Assembly: GCA_030630585.1 (NCBI GenBank)
Contig: DAOVMU010000079.1
Coordinates: 1-6,864 of the forward strand
Reading direction: 5' to 3'
Length of the DNA: 6,864 bases
Source of the DNA: Candidatus Bathyarchaeota archaeon
GTDB taxonomy: Archaea > Thermoproteota > Bathyarchaeia > Bathyarchaeales > Bathycorpusculaceae
This document shows positions 5,396 through 6,864 of the stretch, one piece after another. The position numbers and the translations under genes are program-made. The notes under the pieces are model-generated. The model was not told the origin of the DNA, ran no database searches, and was given only the letters and a program-made list of their open reading frames with translations. How positions within the stretch are numbered: position 1 is the stretch's first letter; each line of letters starts with the position of its first letter.

Positions 5396-5943
5396 CGCTT
5401 TTGTGTCCTCCTCTTATGTTTCTTTGGCTTCCTTTGCTTAGGCTTCGGTTTTTCTTTTTCTGCCGCTTCCTTCTTTTTTTCCTTTTCCTCAGGTTTCTCT
5501 TCTTCCATCGTTCCTTTCTCTTCTTCTCTGACTGCTTTCTTGGCTTCTTTGAAATTCAGGATTTTTATCCTTCTGTTTCTCGCTTTTACAAGGATTTGAG
5601 CCCTTTTTCTCTTACCAACTGCGTGTGCAATTCTTATGGCTTGAGTTTCAGGGTTAACTTTTTCAAGTTCTTCAGCGTTATACACTAAAACTTCTTTGTA
5701 GCCTGACGGGTGAAGGTTCCTTGTAGCTTTTGGCCCTCTGTATCCAACGCTTACGGTGGGTGGCCAACCCTTGATTTTCCTTCGCATCTTATTATCTATT
5801 CCTCTTGGTCTACGCCAATTTTTCTTTAAGCGTTTGTACCGCCAGCTTTCCTGTCTAACAAATTCAGGTTTCTTCTTTTTTATGCGACTTCTTAGCTTCA
5901 ACGCCTTTTCTGAGGCAGCTGTGCTTTGTTCTTTCATCGTCAT
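5392..5943 (-). CDS. rpl32e: Large ribosomal subunit protein eL32 (L32e) with a charged C-terminal extension
   Basis: eL32 is an archaeal/eukaryotic large-subunit protein. Family signatures fill residues 1 to about 132: KALKLRSRIKKKKPEFVRQE at 14-33, SWRYKRLKKNWRRPRGIDNK at 34-53, then MRRKIKGWPPTVSVGYRGPK, LHPSGYKEVLVYNAEEL and the C-terminal ARNRRIKILNF. The product is 183 residues, whereas compact archaeal forms are roughly 130. The extra 50 or so residues (134-183) are low-complexity: first Glu-rich (REEEKGTMEEEKPEEKEK), then Lys/Pro/Arg-rich up to the end (KPKQRKPKKHKRRTQKR). The tail codes for a strongly pyrimidine-rich stretch on the plus strand. It looks disordered and may reach along the ribosome surface, which is inference. 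ATG at 5943 overlaps the uL6 stop (ATGA); a second in-frame ATG lies two codons later. The SD is weak, so the start relies on coupling. Confidence 0.97.
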   Translation of the reverse strand: MTMKEQSTAASEKALKLRSRIKKKKPEFVRQESWRYKRLKKNWRRPRGIDNKMRRKIKGWPPTVSVGYRGPKATRNLHPSGYKEVLVYNAEELEKVNPETQAIRIAHAVGKRKRAQILVKARNRRIKILNFKEAKKAVREEEKGTMEEEKPEEKEKKKEAAEKEKPKPKQRKPKKHKRRTQKR

Positions 5944-6488
5944 TCTTCCATTCCCTCAGTTTTTTCATTGACGTATATGCCGTCTAGGAAGACACGGGGG
6001 TCCTTTCTTTTCACCTTGGTGCCTTGTTCAATGCTTGCTGCTGTTTGGGTTACATCTTCAAGATTTATGCCTTGAACGATTATGTCTTCACTTTGAACCT
6101 TAACTTGGACGTCGCCCATTACCTTGACCCTTCTTGGGCTTCGCTCACCTGTGAAATTTTCAATAAAAATGGTCTCGTTCTCAACTTTAACTGATATTGG
6201 AAAGTGCGAGAAAACTATTTTTAGTTTGCATGTGAAGCCCTTCCTAACTCCGGTAATCATGTTCTCGATATGCGAACAAATTGTCCCTACGAGGGCTGCC
6301 TCTTTTTTCCTTGGCCATTCAGCCCAAACACGAATGGTTTTTCCTTCGAGTTTGATTGAGATTGGAGCGTGAGAAAAGTCACGGGTTAATGTTCCCTTTT
6401 GACCTTTAACTGTGACTTTCCGTTCTTCTATTGATATCTCTACGTCATCTGGAATCTGAATGGTTTTAGAGACTTCTATAGATCGCAT
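5940..6488 (-). CDS. rpl6: Large ribosomal subunit protein uL6 (L6, archaeal type)
   Basis: uL6 is a two-domain large-subunit protein near the factor-binding site (sarcin-ricin loop region). From ATG 6488 it has 182 residues, typical for archaea. Domain 1 shows TIQIPDDVEISIEERKVTVK, then GQKGTLTRDFSHAPISIKLE and WPRKKEAALVGTICSHIENM. Domain 2 shows TGVRKGFTCKLKIVFSHFPI and FTGERSPRRVKVMGD. The archaeal C-terminal signature GINLEDVTQTAASIEQGTKV is followed by RKDPRVFLDGIYV. ATG is preferred over the in-frame GTG at 6497 because AGGTG at 6499-6495 fits an SD 6 nt before ATG and physically overlaps the GTG. The GTG start would add MPQ and is not excluded. The gene begins 14 nt after the uS8 stop and its own stop overlaps eL32. 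Confidence 0.97.
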   Translation of the reverse strand: MRSIEVSKTIQIPDDVEISIEERKVTVKGQKGTLTRDFSHAPISIKLEGKTIRVWAEWPRKKEAALVGTICSHIENMITGVRKGFTCKLKIVFSHFPISVKVENETIFIENFTGERSPRRVKVMGDVQVKVQSEDIIVQGINLEDVTQTAASIEQGTKVKRKDPRVFLDGIYVNEKTEGMEE

Positions 6489-6494
6489 TTGAGG

Positions 6495-6499
6495 CACCT
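6495..6499 (-). promoter_or_regulatory. Shine-Dalgarno site of uL6 (favours ATG 6488)
   Basis: AGGTG, directly after the uS8 stop, is 6 nt before ATG 6488. The alternative GTG start at 6497-6495 is part of this motif, so the SD could not serve it. Confidence 0.55.
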
Positions 6500-6502
6500 T
6501 TT

Positions 6503-6864
6503 CTAATAGGCGAGGGCTAGTAATCTACCTCCGATGTGTTTTTCCTTTGCCTCTTTGTGTGAGAGTACTCCCTTCGGAGTTGAGACAACTAATATGCCAA
6601 CTTCTCTTGAAGGGAGGAATTTCTTTTCCCATTCTTCAAATTCGTCTACTTTAACTGAGAAGCGCGGTTTAATAGCTCCGCATTTGTTTATTCTTCCTAA
6701 AAGCTGAACCTTGAACTTTCCGGAGCGGCTATCATCAATGAATTCGAATTCTCCAATGTAGCCATTTAACTGTATAACCCTTAAAACTCTTCCCAAAAGT
6801 TTAGAGGCTGGGCTAATCATACATTCACGTTTGTTGCGCATCTCGTTGTTTATGATTGTTGTTA
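6503..6864 (-). CDS. rps8: Small ribosomal subunit protein uS8 (S8, archaeal type), 5' end cut by the window edge
   Basis: uS8 is a primary 16S rRNA-binding protein of the small subunit and, in many organisms, a feedback regulator of its own operon. The visible 119 residues read in frame from the right edge: TTIINNEMRNKRECMISPAS, which matches the interior of the family's N-terminal helix (the usual DPLANAL-type start lies just outside). The ATG at 6841 is therefore an internal Met. Further signatures are KLLGRVLRVIQLNGYIGEFE, the archaeal GKFKVQLLGRINKCGAIKPR block, LPSREVGILVVSTPKGVLSH and the C-terminal EAKEKHIGGRLLALAY. About ten residues are probably missing. The neighbour downstream is uL6, 14 nt after the stop with the favoured start, as in the standard archaeal order. 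Upstream one would expect uS14 and uL5. Confidence 0.96.
   Translation of the reverse strand, partial: TTIINNEMRNKRECMISPASKLLGRVLRVIQLNGYIGEFEFIDDSRSGKFKVQLLGRINKCGAIKPRFSVKVDEFEEWEKKFLPSREVGILVVSTPKGVLSHKEAKEKHIGGRLLALAY

Noticed and set aside
5357..5688. Plus-strand frames rich in Phe, Leu and Ser that look like membrane proteins
   Set aside because: They are the antisense of the Lys/Glu-rich eL32 tail; complementing AAG/GAA-type codons yields Phe/Leu/Ser-rich shadows.
6839..6841. ATG at 6841 as the start of uS8
   Set aside because: The frame stays open to the window edge and the upstream codons read TTIINNE, matching the conserved N-terminal helix of S8, so the true start is outside the window.

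Overview
The window is a piece of an archaeal chromosome. It holds the distal half of the spc-type ribosomal protein operon, with every gene on the minus strand, so transcription runs from the right edge to the left. The proteins are archaeal: there are archaeal/eukaryotic-only ribosomal proteins (eL32, eL19, eL34), an archaeal-type SecY, and a DUF106 (Ylp1/EMC3-like) insertase. The gene order and sequence flavour suggest a mesophilic or moderately thermophilic TACK-type archaeon. A Bathyarchaeia-like lineage is my best guess, but it is only a guess from memory of the families. Start sites mostly carry clear Shine-Dalgarno (SD) motifs (GGAGG, GAGGAG, AGGTG) 6-11 nt upstream, so SD position can be used to choose starts.

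In the direction of transcription the layout is: uS8 (5' end cut by the right edge), uL6, eL32, eL19, uL18, uS5, uL30, a small Hsp20/alpha-crystallin protein with a very basic N-terminus, uL15, SecY, a 62-nt spacer with an 18-codon ORF, the DUF106 membrane insertase, and eL34 (3' end cut by the left edge). Junctions are mostly tight: ATGA overlaps at uL6/eL32, eL32/eL19 and uL18/uS5, a TGATG overlap at eL19/uL18, and direct abutment at uS5/uL30. This implies one translationally coupled polycistronic unit. The genes supply small- and large-subunit proteins together with the membrane machinery (SecY channel and YidC/Oxa1-superfamily insertase) that receives nascent membrane proteins.

Two places depart from the standard archaeal order. 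First, an Hsp20-domain protein with a 60-residue Arg/Lys-rich N-terminus sits between uL30 and uL15, behind a larger gap with possible promoter and start signals of its own. Second, the adenylate kinase gene (adkA), which in many archaea lies directly between secY and DUF106, is missing. In its place is a tiny SD-led ORF whose first residues look like an archaeal adenylate kinase N-terminus, so it may be a deletion scar. No RNA genes, mobile elements, CRISPR arrays or long gene-free stretches were seen.
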